NCBI RefSeq assembly: GCF_023283985.1 | Contig: NZ_JAKIKU010000001.1 | Span: forward strand, 744,001 to 808,000 | Length of the DNA: 64,000 nucleotides | Source of the DNA: Shewanella electrodiphila | GTDB lineage: Bacteria; Pseudomonadota; Gammaproteobacteria; Enterobacterales; Shewanellaceae | Reading direction: 5' to 3' | The notes under the pieces: generated by a model | What the model saw: the letters and a program-made list of their open reading frames with translations, nothing else | The model's database searches: none | What the model was told of the DNA's origin: nothing | In this document: positions 56,936 to 64,000 of the stretch, piece by piece | Numbering within the stretch: position 1 is the stretch's first letter | How the letters are laid out: each line of letters begins with the position of its first letter | Translations under genes and position numbers: made by a program

Positions 56936-57696
56936 TGAACTTTATTGACACTCAACAATCCTTTATGGATTACATTCGCGACCCTAGTAACCCATTACCA
57001 GATGGGTTGACGTTAGAGCGGATGACAGTATACAGAGAACTTTTTTTCAATAATGTTGATGGCTTTGTCTCTGGTGCGTTTCCAGTTTTAAAGTCACTTT
57101 ATACTGATGACGCATGGCGTAAGCTTATACAGGCATTTTTTGTTAGTTTTGATTGTAAAACACCGATATTCATCGAAATATCTCAAGAGTTTATTGCGTT
57201 CCTACAAACCAGTTATCAAACGGTAGATTACGATCCAGCTTTTATGGTGGAGTTGGCGCATTATGAATGGTTAGAGTTATACATTGCCACCGTATTTGAT
57301 AATGAAAACGAACAGCCTCTATCAGCTGAAATGATAACGGAGTTGCCCCTAAGCTTATCTTCTAAGGCTACTGTGACTCAGTATCACTATGAAGTGCAGC
57401 ATATTAGTGTTGATTATCAACCAACAGAGCCTAGTGAACAAGCATACAGTTTTTGCGTATATCGAGATGTTGATGATGAAGTGGTGTTTTTACAATTAAA
57501 CCCGCTTACGGCCCAAGTCCTCGGTTTTATCAGTCAAACCGATAATTGCTACTTGAGTGATATTATTGGTTGGTTACAAACTTCCTACCCGCAAATGAGC
57601 AGTGAAGCCTTATCAAATGGTTGCTTGCAGATGCTGCAGCAATTGGCAGAGAAGGGCATTATTTGCACGATAAATAATCTAGATAAAGCAGAATAA
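56935..57696 (+). CDS. bufC: DUF2063 MNIO partner protein (BufC-like)
   Basis: 253 aa starting one base before the end of bufB (TAATG). The N-terminal DUF2063 region reads FMDYIRDPSNPLPDG, RMTVYRELFFNNVDGFVSGAFPVLKSL; the C-terminal half is a winged-helix-like domain ending SYPQMSSEALSNGCLQML. In related RiPP systems the DUF2063 partner recruits the precursor. It contains few Cys, so it is not itself a precursor. GGAG precedes the start. Confidence 0.9.
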   Translation: MNFIDTQQSFMDYIRDPSNPLPDGLTLERMTVYRELFFNNVDGFVSGAFPVLKSLYTDDAWRKLIQAFFVSFDCKTPIFIEISQEFIAFLQTSYQTVDYDPAFMVELAHYEWLELYIATVFDNENEQPLSAEMITELPLSLSSKATVTQYHYEVQHISVDYQPTEPSEQAYSFCVYRDVDDEVVFLQLNPLTAQVLGFISQTDNCYLSDIIGWLQTSYPQMSSEALSNGCLQMLQQLAEKGIICTINNLDKAE

Positions 57697-57756
57697 ATGG
57701 CACAGTTATTTTATGGTTTTTATTGACGACCTTTTTACTTACAATAGCGCGAATTT

Positions 57757-57772
57757 TGTGATCCAGTTCACG
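57757..57772 (+). promoter_or_regulatory. CRP-like site before a small membrane ORF
   Basis: TGTGA-TCCAGT-TCACG matches 9 of 10 positions of TGTGA-N6-TCACA. It lies 43 bp before the ATG of a 39-codon gene and 60 bp after bufC, hinting at a separate promoter there. Confidence 0.5.
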
Positions 57773-57814
57773 CTGCCAGAAGGTGGTTAACAATACTCTT
57801 AGGAATCTAATAAC

Positions 57815-57934
57815 ATGAGTCAGCCGTTTAAAGACCCATTTAACATTTTGTATTTTATTGGTTTTATCCTTGTTTTGCTATTACCAACATTACCAGCTTC
57901 TATTTCAGCTTTGAGACTTGCAGGCTTAATTTAA
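57815..57934 (+). CDS. 39-residue single-pass membrane protein
   Basis: MSQPFKDPFNILYFIGFI then VLLLPTLPASISALRLAGLI: 39 aa with one hydrophobic helix from about residue 11 to 27. AGGA lies 11 bases before the ATG, and a CRP-like site further up. Both ends are clean and it is short of any known family. It may be a small regulator of a membrane enzyme or an accessory of the bufferin locus, which here lacks the usual DoxX gene; both are guesses. Confidence 0.55.
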   Translation: MSQPFKDPFNILYFIGFILVLLLPTLPASISALRLAGLI

Positions 57935-58032
57935 CTGCCAATCTCAGTTATTATATCGGACTATTTTTGATAGTATCGGTTACCCAAAAACCATTCTATT
58001 GAATGGTTTTTTTGATTTGGCCCTGGAGAGAT

Positions 58033-58398
58033 ATGTCGTTAAAGCGCGGCTTTTTTGTGATTGTTGGTTTAACCAGCGTAACGCTCGGTACAATTGGTAT
58101 TGTCGTGCCATTGCTACCCACAGTGCCTTTTATCTTGCTTGCGGCATATTGTTTTGCACGCTCAAGTGACAGACTTCATCATTGGTTAATGACCCATCCA
58201 TGGTTTTCTCAAGGTTTGAATGACTGGCAAAACAAACGATCAATAAATAAAAAGTTAAAGCGCAAAGCCATGATTATGACAACGTTAAGTTTCGTCGTCA
58301 GTATTGCTATCGTGCCATTATTGTGGGTACAAATCATGTTGGTTTGTATGTTATGTGTGCTATTGCTTTTTATGTGGCAGATCCCAGAGTTAGATTAA
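58033..58398 (+). CDS. ybaN: YbaN family (DUF454) inner-membrane protein
   Basis: 121 aa from MSLKRGFFVIVGLTSVTLG; TGGAGAG precedes. It has three to four hydrophobic segments and the DUF454 core IGIVVPLLPTVPFILLAAYCFARSSDR with HPWFSQGLNDWQ. Its position upstream of apt is the same as in E. coli. Function unknown in the family. Confidence 0.85.
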   Translation: MSLKRGFFVIVGLTSVTLGTIGIVVPLLPTVPFILLAAYCFARSSDRLHHWLMTHPWFSQGLNDWQNKRSINKKLKRKAMIMTTLSFVVSIAIVPLLWVQIMLVCMLCVLLLFMWQIPELD

Positions 58399-58555
58399 AA
58401 GTTGCTGGTATTTTGCTCGTTAGTTGCAACTCTTCTCAAACATGCTTACTATCAGCCAAATCGAGTGATATGCCAGATACTATATTTGCAAATTCAGTTT
58501 AATCAGAATTGCACCATGGCTATTAATCCATTCCTTTTTAAATAGACGAATCAAT

Positions 58556-59107
58556 ATGACTATGAATCCAACCAGCTTAGCGTTAATCAAAGACAGCATT
58601 AAAGCCATTCCTGATTATCCAATTCCAGGCATTATGTTTCGCGATGTCACCAGCTTATTAGAAGATGCAGAGGCTTATAAAGCGACCATCGCATTATTTG
58701 TTGAACACTATAAGTCGCTTGGATTTACCAAAGTGGTTGGCACTGAAGCGCGTGGCTTCTTATTTGGTGCACCATTAGCATTGGAACTGGGTATTGGCTT
58801 CGTTCCTGTACGTAAGCCAGGCAAACTACCAAGAAAGACGATTTCGCAAACCTATGATCTTGAATACGGCAAAGACACATTAGAAATCCACGTTGATGCC
58901 ATCAAACCAGGTGATAAAGTACTTGTAGTTGATGATTTGCTTGCAACTGGCGGCACTATCGAAGCTACTGTAAAGTTAATTCGTGAACTCGGTGGCGATG
59001 TTGCTCATGCTGCATTTGTTATCTCACTGCCTGATATTGGCGGCGAGAAGCGTATCGAAGCGTTAGGTATCGATATCCTAACCTTATGTGAGTTTGAGGG
59101 CGAGTAA
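58556..59107 (+). CDS. apt: Adenine phosphoribosyltransferase
   Basis: 183 aa, as in E. coli. The PRPP loop is [38 protein letters not shown] is the family N-terminus; [12 protein letters not shown] binds the base. It salvages adenine to AMP. No strong ribosome site; the start with [11 protein letters not shown] is chosen for length agreement. Confidence 0.96.
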   Translation: MTMNPTSLALIKDSIKAIPDYPIPGIMFRDVTSLLEDAEAYKATIALFVEHYKSLGFTKVVGTEARGFLFGAPLALELGIGFVPVRKPGKLPRKTISQTYDLEYGKDTLEIHVDAIKPGDKVLVVDDLLATGGTIEATVKLIRELGGDVAHAAFVISLPDIGGEKRIEALGIDILTLCEFEGE

Positions 59108-59128
59108 ACCTCTTTAACACTCTACTGG

Positions 59129-59155
59129 GCAGGGCAGTGTTGAACATTGCTCTGC
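59129..59155 (+). terminator. Hairpin after apt
   Basis: An 11-bp stem (GCAGGGCAGTG / CATTGCTCTGC with two G-T pairs) and a 5-base loop, 22 bp after the stop; the following CTATTTGTT is weakly T-rich. Confidence 0.5.
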
Positions 59156-59273
59156 TTGCTCTATTTGTTACATCGGTTATGGCATTGACTATCGCAACGA
59201 TTAACGAATAAGTTGAAACTCTTCAGATTAAACCCATCACGCTGTTCAAGGTTCCGATTCGATTTGATGGAAT

Positions 59274-59282
59274 TGGTATAAT
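59274..59282 (+). promoter_or_regulatory. Extended -10 promoter upstream of dnaX
   Basis: TGG followed by TATAAT (TGnTATAAT) lies 128 bp before the dnaX ATG; the -35 region is weak, as is usual with extended -10 promoters. The 302-bp gap holds no 4.5S RNA or other RNA that I can recognise. Confidence 0.55.
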
Positions 59283-59409
59283 ACTTCGCCAAACCCACCC
59301 AGCAAATAGTGTATCAATAGCGCCAGAATCACTTGCATGTTATTGTTATTTTTATTTTCGGGTAAAATTAATCGTAATCATCCCGTTTTATTAAAGCTTG
59401 GGGAATTCC

Positions 59410-62235
59410 ATGTCTTATCAGGTGTTAGCCCGTAAGTGGCGCCCTGCAAAATTTGAAGAAATGGTAGGACAATCACACGTCTTATTAGCTCTAACAAATG
59501 CATTAACTCAGCAGCGCTTACATCACGCATACTTATTTACCGGCACTCGAGGTGTCGGTAAAACCAGTTTAGCTCGGCTATTTGCTAAAGGATTAAACTG
59601 TGAACAAGGCGTAACATCAACGCCTTGTGGTGTATGTTCTAGTTGTGTTGAAATTGCCCAAGGGCGTTTTGTCGACTTAATTGAAGTCGATGCGGCGTCG
59701 CGCACCAAAGTGGATGACACCCGTGAATTACTGGACAATGTACAGTACAAGCCATCACGTGGTCGCTTTAAAGTGTACCTTATCGATGAAGTGCACATGC
59801 TCTCTCGCAGTAGTTTTAATGCTTTGCTTAAAACGCTTGAAGAGCCGCCTGAGCATGTTAAATTCCTGCTTGCTACAACTGACCCGCAAAAACTACCAGT
59901 TACGGTATTATCTCGCTGTTTGCAGTTTAATTTAAAAAGCCTTTCTCAAGATGAAATTGCTAAGCAATTAGACTTCATATTGACTCAAGAGCAATTAGAG
60001 TACGAACCTCAAGCACTAGACTTACTGGCTAAAGCTGCGAACGGCAGTATGCGAGATGCATTAAGCCTAACGGATCAAGCAATCGCATTTGGCAGTGGCC
60101 AAGTAATGCATCAACAAGTTCAATCTATGTTGGGCAGTATTGATGCGCAGCAAGTGCTGGCACTATTAAAAGCGCTATGTGATGCAGATGTCGCCAATTT
60201 GATGCAGACCATTCAACAGGTTCTAAGTTTTGGCGCAGATGCCGACGAAGTGTTACGCAGCTTATTAGAGCTATTGCATCAGATAACCTTGAGCCAGTTC
60301 GCCCCCGCTGCAGCGCAGCAATCATTATACAGCGAACATATTTTAGCTTTTGCTGAGCAACTAACGCCTGAGCAAGTTCAACTCTACTATCAGTTATTGT
60401 TAACTGGCCGCAAAGAACTGGCGTTTGCACCTGATCCTAAATCAGGGTTAGAAATGGCATTGCTGCGCGCAATTGCCTTTGTACCTGAAAAACCAGTAAA
60501 GCGTTGGCATACAGATGATGCCGCGCAAATAAGTTTGCCTGCAGCACCTAGCGCCGAAACAATTGCTGCATCAGCGATTAAATCAGTTGCGACAGCGGAA
60601 GTTAAGCCTGAACTTAAACCAAAGTCAGAACCAGAACTAACACCAAAACCAGAGCTTAAACCAGAGTTTAAACCAGAGCTTAAACAGGAACTTAAACCAG
60701 AACTTAAACCCAAACCTGAGTTAATGGCTCAATCAGCTGATGCTCCTGCAACAGAAGATAAGTCTGATGCAGCGCTTGCGGCTGAACAAGCCATATTGTT
60801 AAGCCAAGCCAGCAGTTTAGGCTTTGAGCAACAAGCAGTCACTCAACAAAAGCTTGAGCAAAAGCCCGAACAAAAGCCCGAGCAAGAAGTAGAGTCGAAG
60901 ACTGAACAAGTAACAAATCAAGTACCGGTACAAGAGGTGCAAACACCAGAGTCGCAGCCTCAGTTACCATCAAATGAGCATGATGGCATGCCGATGGATG
61001 CTTATGAGCAATTTGCGCAAGCAAGCGCTGAAGGCTCAATGGATGATTATCAGCATGATGATATGAGTGCTTTCTCTGACAGTCAGTATACCGATGCTCC
61101 ATTAACAGCGAACTCGCAACAAACGCGAGCTGTTGAAACTAACGCGGCCGTTATTTCAGAAACAGCATCTGAAGCAACACCAAACCCTACACCAGAGCCA
61201 ACGGCGGAAGAAACGGCAGATTTAGATGCTTTGCTTGATGCCGTGTTGGCCACCAATGATTCATTAAAAGCTGACGTAAACTCACTGGCAACAGAAGGTG
61301 AGCAAGCAAAAAAGCAACAGGCGGCAGCGAGTCCTAGTATAAAGGTACCCGCACCACGCAGTAAAAATGCCGCAGAAGGAAATGCAACAATTGAGTCATC
61401 TGATATAGGTGACAGCAATCAGGCAAAAACGTCGGTTGATAGTGCTGTTGACTCTGTTAATAATGAAAACGATAAAGCGCCGTGGGTTAAACCAGAAGGG
61501 GCGATTGAGCCGCCTATGGCTCAAGCCTTATTAACAAAAGAAAGCATCACTGACAATGCTCAAGATACTGAGAAAGTTGCCCTTAATAGTGATACAAGTT
61601 CGAGTGGTGAGGCACATTCTGCTACGAATTACGTCGAACCGGTAGGACATGGTCAATCTGAGACAGTTTCTGCAACGACTGCAGCACCTCAGTCATTAGC
61701 ACCTCAGTCATTAGCACCTCAATCATTAGTACCAACTGCCACGAAGGAAACACAGCCTTCAACGGCACTGGCGGTAAACGGTGAGCACGATATATCTGGT
61801 GATGAGCTAGACTTACATTGGTATAAAGTGATGGCATCGCTGAGTATTGGCGGTCGTGTAAGACAATTAGCGGTCAATTCTGTTTGTCAGCGCTTAGATA
61901 ATCCCATTCCGTTATTGTTAAAGCCTGATCAGAAGCATCTAGCAGCAGATGTGGCTATTGACCAATTACAGATTGCGTTAACAGAGCATTTTGGTGAGCC
62001 AACAACTGTTGAAGTGACAGTCGGTTTAGACAGAAAACATGAAACGCCCCTAGAATTAAGAAAAAGATTCCATCGTGAATTATTAGCTAATGCAAATTAC
62101 GCTTTAATTAATGATGACAAAGTACAATGGATGTTCACACGATTGGCTGCGCAGTTAAATCCGGATACCCTGGTGTATCCCGCAGAGAAATTACAGGCCA
62201 TTGGTCAACAAATTCCAGCTTTAGTTGCACATTAA
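59410..62235 (+). CDS. dnaX: DNA polymerase III tau/gamma subunit
   Basis: 941 aa from MSYQVLARKWRPAKFEEMVGQ; the frame before it has no ATG. Clamp-loader ATPase (1-365): Walker A TGTRGVGKTS, zinc Cys in CEQGV..CGVCSSC, DEVHM, and SRC of LSRC. From about 370 to 790 lies a low-complexity linker with Lys-Pro-Glu-Leu repeats (60600-60720) and APQSL x3 (61680-61725). The C-terminal tau domain (about 795-941) binds the polymerase. An A AAA AAG signal at codons 634-635 would give a gamma form of 642 aa. E. coli tau has 643, so this linker is about 300 aa longer. Confidence 0.95.
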   Translation: MSYQVLARKWRPAKFEEMVGQSHVLLALTNALTQQRLHHAYLFTGTRGVGKTSLARLFAKGLNCEQGVTSTPCGVCSSCVEIAQGRFVDLIEVDAASRTKVDDTRELLDNVQYKPSRGRFKVYLIDEVHMLSRSSFNALLKTLEEPPEHVKFLLATTDPQKLPVTVLSRCLQFNLKSLSQDEIAKQLDFILTQEQLEYEPQALDLLAKAANGSMRDALSLTDQAIAFGSGQVMHQQVQSMLGSIDAQQVLALLKALCDADVANLMQTIQQVLSFGADADEVLRSLLELLHQITLSQFAPAAAQQSLYSEHILAFAEQLTPEQVQLYYQLLLTGRKELAFAPDPKSGLEMALLRAIAFVPEKPVKRWHTDDAAQISLPAAPSAETIAASAIKSVATAEVKPELKPKSEPELTPKPELKPEFKPELKQELKPELKPKPELMAQSADAPATEDKSDAALAAEQAILLSQASSLGFEQQAVTQQKLEQKPEQKPEQEVESKTEQVTNQVPVQEVQTPESQPQLPSNEHDGMPMDAYEQFAQASAEGSMDDYQHDDMSAFSDSQYTDAPLTANSQQTRAVETNAAVISETASEATPNPTPEPTAEETADLDALLDAVLATNDSLKADVNSLATEGEQAKKQQAAASPSIKVPAPRSKNAAEGNATIESSDIGDSNQAKTSVDSAVDSVNNENDKAPWVKPEGAIEPPMAQALLTKESITDNAQDTEKVALNSDTSSSGEAHSATNYVEPVGHGQSETVSATTAAPQSLAPQSLAPQSLVPTATKETQPSTALAVNGEHDISGDELDLHWYKVMASLSIGGRVRQLAVNSVCQRLDNPIPLLLKPDQKHLAADVAIDQLQIALTEHFGEPTTVEVTVGLDRKHETPLELRKRFHRELLANANYALINDDKVQWMFTRLAAQLNPDTLVYPAEKLQAIGQQIPALVAH
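61296..61337 (+). other. Programmed -1 frameshift signal in dnaX
   Basis: The slippery heptamer A AAA AAG (61308-61314) is in the zero frame (GCA AAA AAG), as in E. coli dnaX. A Shine-Dalgarno-like AAGGTGA (61296-61302, GG about 9 bases upstream) could stimulate it. After a -1 shift the codons GCA ACA GGC GGC AGC GAG TCC end at TAG (61335-61337), yielding gamma of 642 aa. A downstream stem was not found with confidence. Confidence 0.8.
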
Positions 62236-62365
62236 ATGGGCTAAAGCGGTAGCAGCTTCAAAAGTTTGATAGCAATAAACTGAGATTTATTGCCAATTTA
62301 TTTTTTTTCAGTAAGATTAGCCCCACTTTGGCTGCTTGCTAATAACCTAATTAAGAGAAAAGACT

Positions 62366-62695
62366 ATGTTTGGAAAAGGCGGTATGGGCAACTTAATGAA
62401 ACAAGCCCAACAGATGCAAGACAAAATGGCTAAAATGCAAGAAGAGATCGCTCAATCAGAAATGACTGGTGAAGCGGGTGCAGGTTTAGTTAAAGTCACT
62501 ATGACAGGTGCACACAACATCCGTAAAGTGGATATCGATCCAAGCTTGATGGAAGATGACAAAGAGATGTTGGAAGACCTTATTGCTGCAGCATTCAACG
62601 ACGCAGCACGTCGCATCGAAGAAAATCAAAAGACTAAAATGGCAGAAGTCACCGGTGGTATGCAATTACCGCCAGGAATGAAAATGCCATTCTAA
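62366..62695 (+). CDS. ybaB: YbaB/EbfC family nucleoid-associated protein
   Basis: 109 aa; the E. coli protein has 109. Sequence [28 protein letters not shown] is the DNA-binding coiled coil, and [17 protein letters not shown] is the conserved beta strand region. It follows dnaX with a 130-bp gap, as in most gammaproteobacteria, but recR does not follow; a terminator does. Confidence 0.96.
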   Translation: MFGKGGMGNLMKQAQQMQDKMAKMQEEIAQSEMTGEAGAGLVKVTMTGAHNIRKVDIDPSLMEDDKEMLEDLIAAAFNDAARRIEENQKTKMAEVTGGMQLPPGMKMPF

Positions 62696-62747
62696 GACAA
62701 CAAATTACTGGCTAAGCATTTAGCTAAGCTAGATTGTTGAATCAATT

Positions 62748-62777
62748 AAAAGCCCAAGTCATCGACTTGGGCTTTTT
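62748..62777 (+). terminator. Intrinsic terminator after ybaB
   Basis: AAAAGCCCAAGTC / GACTTGGGCTTTT with loop ATC, then TTTTT. A strong, 13-bp stem. Confidence 0.92.
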
Positions 62778-62858
62778 GTTAGAAGCTGATTTCAACCATC
62801 TTTTACAATGCCCCCAGCGGACGTTGAGCGCCAGCATAATGGTTGCCCATTTTAATAA

Positions 62859-62903
62859 GTTTAGATAATAAGTGTTTAGATAATAGGTGTTTACATAAAA
62901 GGA
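62859..62903. repeat. 15-bp degenerate tandem repeat, three copies
   Basis: GTTTAGATAATAAGT, GTTTAGATAATAGGT, GTTTACATAAAAGGA between the ybaB terminator and the DUF6435 gene. Confidence 0.8.
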
Positions 62904-62935
62904 TAATAACTTGGGCATTTTCGCTTAAAGCGGCG

Positions 62936-63115
62936 TTAAGTGTTCGATGTGTTCTCAAGCGCCTGTATTTCATCTGCAATTAATTCAGCTTCAGCTGTGA
63001 TCATTGAATAGGATTTAATATCTCCCTTCCTTTGGGCATGCATCGCTTGTTCAAGCTTGATTTCATAGGCTTTCTTGAGCTTCTTTAATGGGTCACGTTT
63101 GAATATTGACAACAT
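62936..63115 (-). CDS. DUF6435 family small protein
   Basis: 59 aa from MLSIFKRDPLKKLKKAYEIKLEQ, with AGGTG six bases before the ATG on the minus strand; 7 codons more upstream are unsupported. HAQRKGDIKSYSMITAEAELIADEIQALE completes the family pattern: two helices, basic then acidic. Function unknown. The 297 bp upstream (63116-63412) hold no gene that I can see. Confidence 0.8.
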   Translation of the reverse strand: MLSIFKRDPLKKLKKAYEIKLEQAMHAQRKGDIKSYSMITAEAELIADEIQALENTSNT

Positions 63116-63412
63116 GTGGTTCACCTGATGATTCATTGTTTATTTCTAATACGTTCCCCATTGAAGTTTGGTTTAACAACTAAAGTTAAAACATAGCAGA
63201 CGATTAAATTTATAATATAAAGAAACCCTTGGTTGTCTTTGAGGTGTGCAGCGGTCGGTTATATGTATAAATCTTCACAAATATCATTGTACTTTTATAT
63301 ACATTTTTTATATGTGCTAGTGTGCGATGACTTATAGCGAGTTGTGTTAATAATGCATTGTAAGGTACTGTACTAGCATCGGAAGTAACCAATTGGAAAG
63401 TAGGGGAATATA

Positions 63413-63763
63413 ATGACAAGTCGTGTATATGTATTGGCTCAGTTTAAGCCGAAAGCGGGTAAGGAAGCTGAATTATTTGAAATACTGAAAGCGCTTGAGC
63501 CTGACTCATATCGTGAAGAAGGTTGTATTCAATACATGCTTACTCGACAAATCGATCATTCAAGTGCAAGTCGAAATGAATACCCAATCGTTTTTAATGA
63601 AATTTGGGATAATGCAGATTCATGGTCCGCACATGGTCGTAGGAAGCAAATTCAACATTTCTTTGAAACTCAAGTTAAGGCTGAAACGGGGTTGGTTGAC
63701 GATGCTATCGTTACTGCATACACCGATGAAGGCTATGAGTATGATGCCCCAATCTACGAATAA
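63413..63763 (+). CDS. Antibiotic biosynthesis monooxygenase (ABM) domain protein
   Basis: 116 aa. The ferredoxin-like ABM fold is recognisable: VLAQFKPKAGKEAELFEILKALEPDSYREEGCIQYML, then FNEIWDNADSWSAHGRRKQIQHFF with the conserved W and His/Gln of the family. GTAGGGGAATATA precedes the ATG. The family includes quinol monooxygenases and heme-degrading proteins; the substrate here is not deducible. Confidence 0.85.
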   Translation: MTSRVYVLAQFKPKAGKEAELFEILKALEPDSYREEGCIQYMLTRQIDHSSASRNEYPIVFNEIWDNADSWSAHGRRKQIQHFFETQVKAETGLVDDAIVTAYTDEGYEYDAPIYE

Positions 63764-63816
63764 TGTCGCACTAGCGTAAGTCATTTCACTCATAAAACTC
63801 GTTTAACTGATTTTAT

Positions 63817-63886
63817 TAAGTGCTAAGTGCTAAGTGCTAAGTGCTAAGTGCTAAGTGCTAAGTGCTAAGTGCTAAGTGCTAAGTGC
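63817..63886. repeat. Heptanucleotide microsatellite (TAAGTGC) x10
   Basis: Ten perfect copies, 53 bp after the ABM gene. It is unrelated in sequence to the TTTAGAG array at 16360 but has the same period and copy number. Confidence 0.97.
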
Positions 63887-63893
63887 TTGAAGC

Positions 63894-63919
63894 AGAGAGC
63901 CCCTGCAGCGGGACTCTCT
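63894..63919. terminator. Hairpin after the heptamer array
   Basis: AGAGAG C CCC with GGG A CTCTCT around a 6-base loop, near the right edge and without a T-run. Could be a terminator of the ABM gene or of a gene on the other strand. A minus-strand frame (63886-64000) is open to the edge without recognisable content. Confidence 0.4.
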
Positions 63920-64000
63920 ACTTAATATGCTCTGTGATGCTAGCCCTGTGGTTTTAGCCCCTGTGATTTTGCCATCTGGGTTCTCTGTCTTCTGTGACGT

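Noticed and set aside
59108..59409. 4.5S SRP RNA between apt and dnaX
   Set aside because: Looked for the conserved GGTCAGG/GGAAGCAGC core and found neither; only a promoter-like -10 and a hairpin.
62696..62935. recR after ybaB
   Set aside because: A strong terminator follows and the next 240 bp hold only a short repeat and no RecR frame.

Overview
The window looks like chromosomal DNA of a marine gammaproteobacterium, most likely Shewanella or a close relative. The reasons are the low-to-moderate GC, the block suhB / trmJ-cysE-iscRSUA-hscBA-fdx, the order ybaN-apt-dnaX-ybaB, two large TonB-dependent receptors with the VERI(A/E)VTGSRIK plug start, and lineage-typical small families (DUF3010, VF530, YibL, DUF6435). 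I saw no rRNA, tRNA, insertion sequence, integrase, prophage or CRISPR array. Most of the window is ordinary core genome with some accessory loci.

Layout. 0-8 kb: the tail of an unknown gene, an HD-GYP protein, an SDR-family protein, an S4 RNA-binding protein with RraB, a NERD/pseudokinase fusion, a GNAT and an M14-like zinc hydrolase; then on the minus strand a CHMI-like tautomerase and a small secreted protein. 8-18 kb: a DASS transporter, a TSUP permease, sbcD-sbcC and an M23 peptidase. 18-21.4 kb (minus): HNH nuclease with a 41-codon leader gene, YgjP-like peptidase, DUF3010 and a DEAD-box helicase. 21.4-27.7 kb: RssA-like patatin, nrdD-nrdG, yibL, ribA and an outer-membrane barrel. 27.8-35.3 kb (minus): VF530, a CstA-family transporter beside a LytS/LytTR two-component pair, ParA-like ATPase, PilZ, PsiE, SuhB. 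35.5-42.8 kb: trmJ, cysE and the complete isc operon. 43-47 kb: GFA, RidA, amidohydrolase, TetR and ndk. 47.7-53.6 kb: two TonB-dependent receptors. 53.7-55.2 kb (minus): DksA-like protein and DusC. 55.4-57.9 kb: a bufferin-type RiPP locus (Cys-rich repeat precursor, DUF692/MNIO enzyme, DUF2063 partner). 58-64 kb: ybaN, apt, dnaX, ybaB, DUF6435, an ABM-domain protein and a heptanucleotide repeat.

How genes work together. The strongest candidate for an under-described system is the bufferin locus: an exported precursor with six copies of EGKCGEGKCGG, an MNIO enzyme expected to modify the cysteines, and its partner, with an FNR-like box upstream and a terminator-like hairpin between precursor and enzyme. 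Next is the CstA/LytS/LytTR locus. It resembles the pyruvate-responsive BtsSR-BtsT system and keeps two direct repeats resembling the BtsR operator, but the response regulator carries an in-frame TAA that removes half of its DNA-binding domain. The control regions are unusually readable: paired NrdR boxes 31 bp apart plus an FNR-like palindrome before nrdDG, two tandem 25-bp IscR type-1 boxes before iscR, and an E. coli-like A AAA AAG frameshift signal inside dnaX.

The intergenic spacers are rich in short tandem repeats (period 7 to 16 bp), including two unrelated heptamers that each have exactly ten copies.
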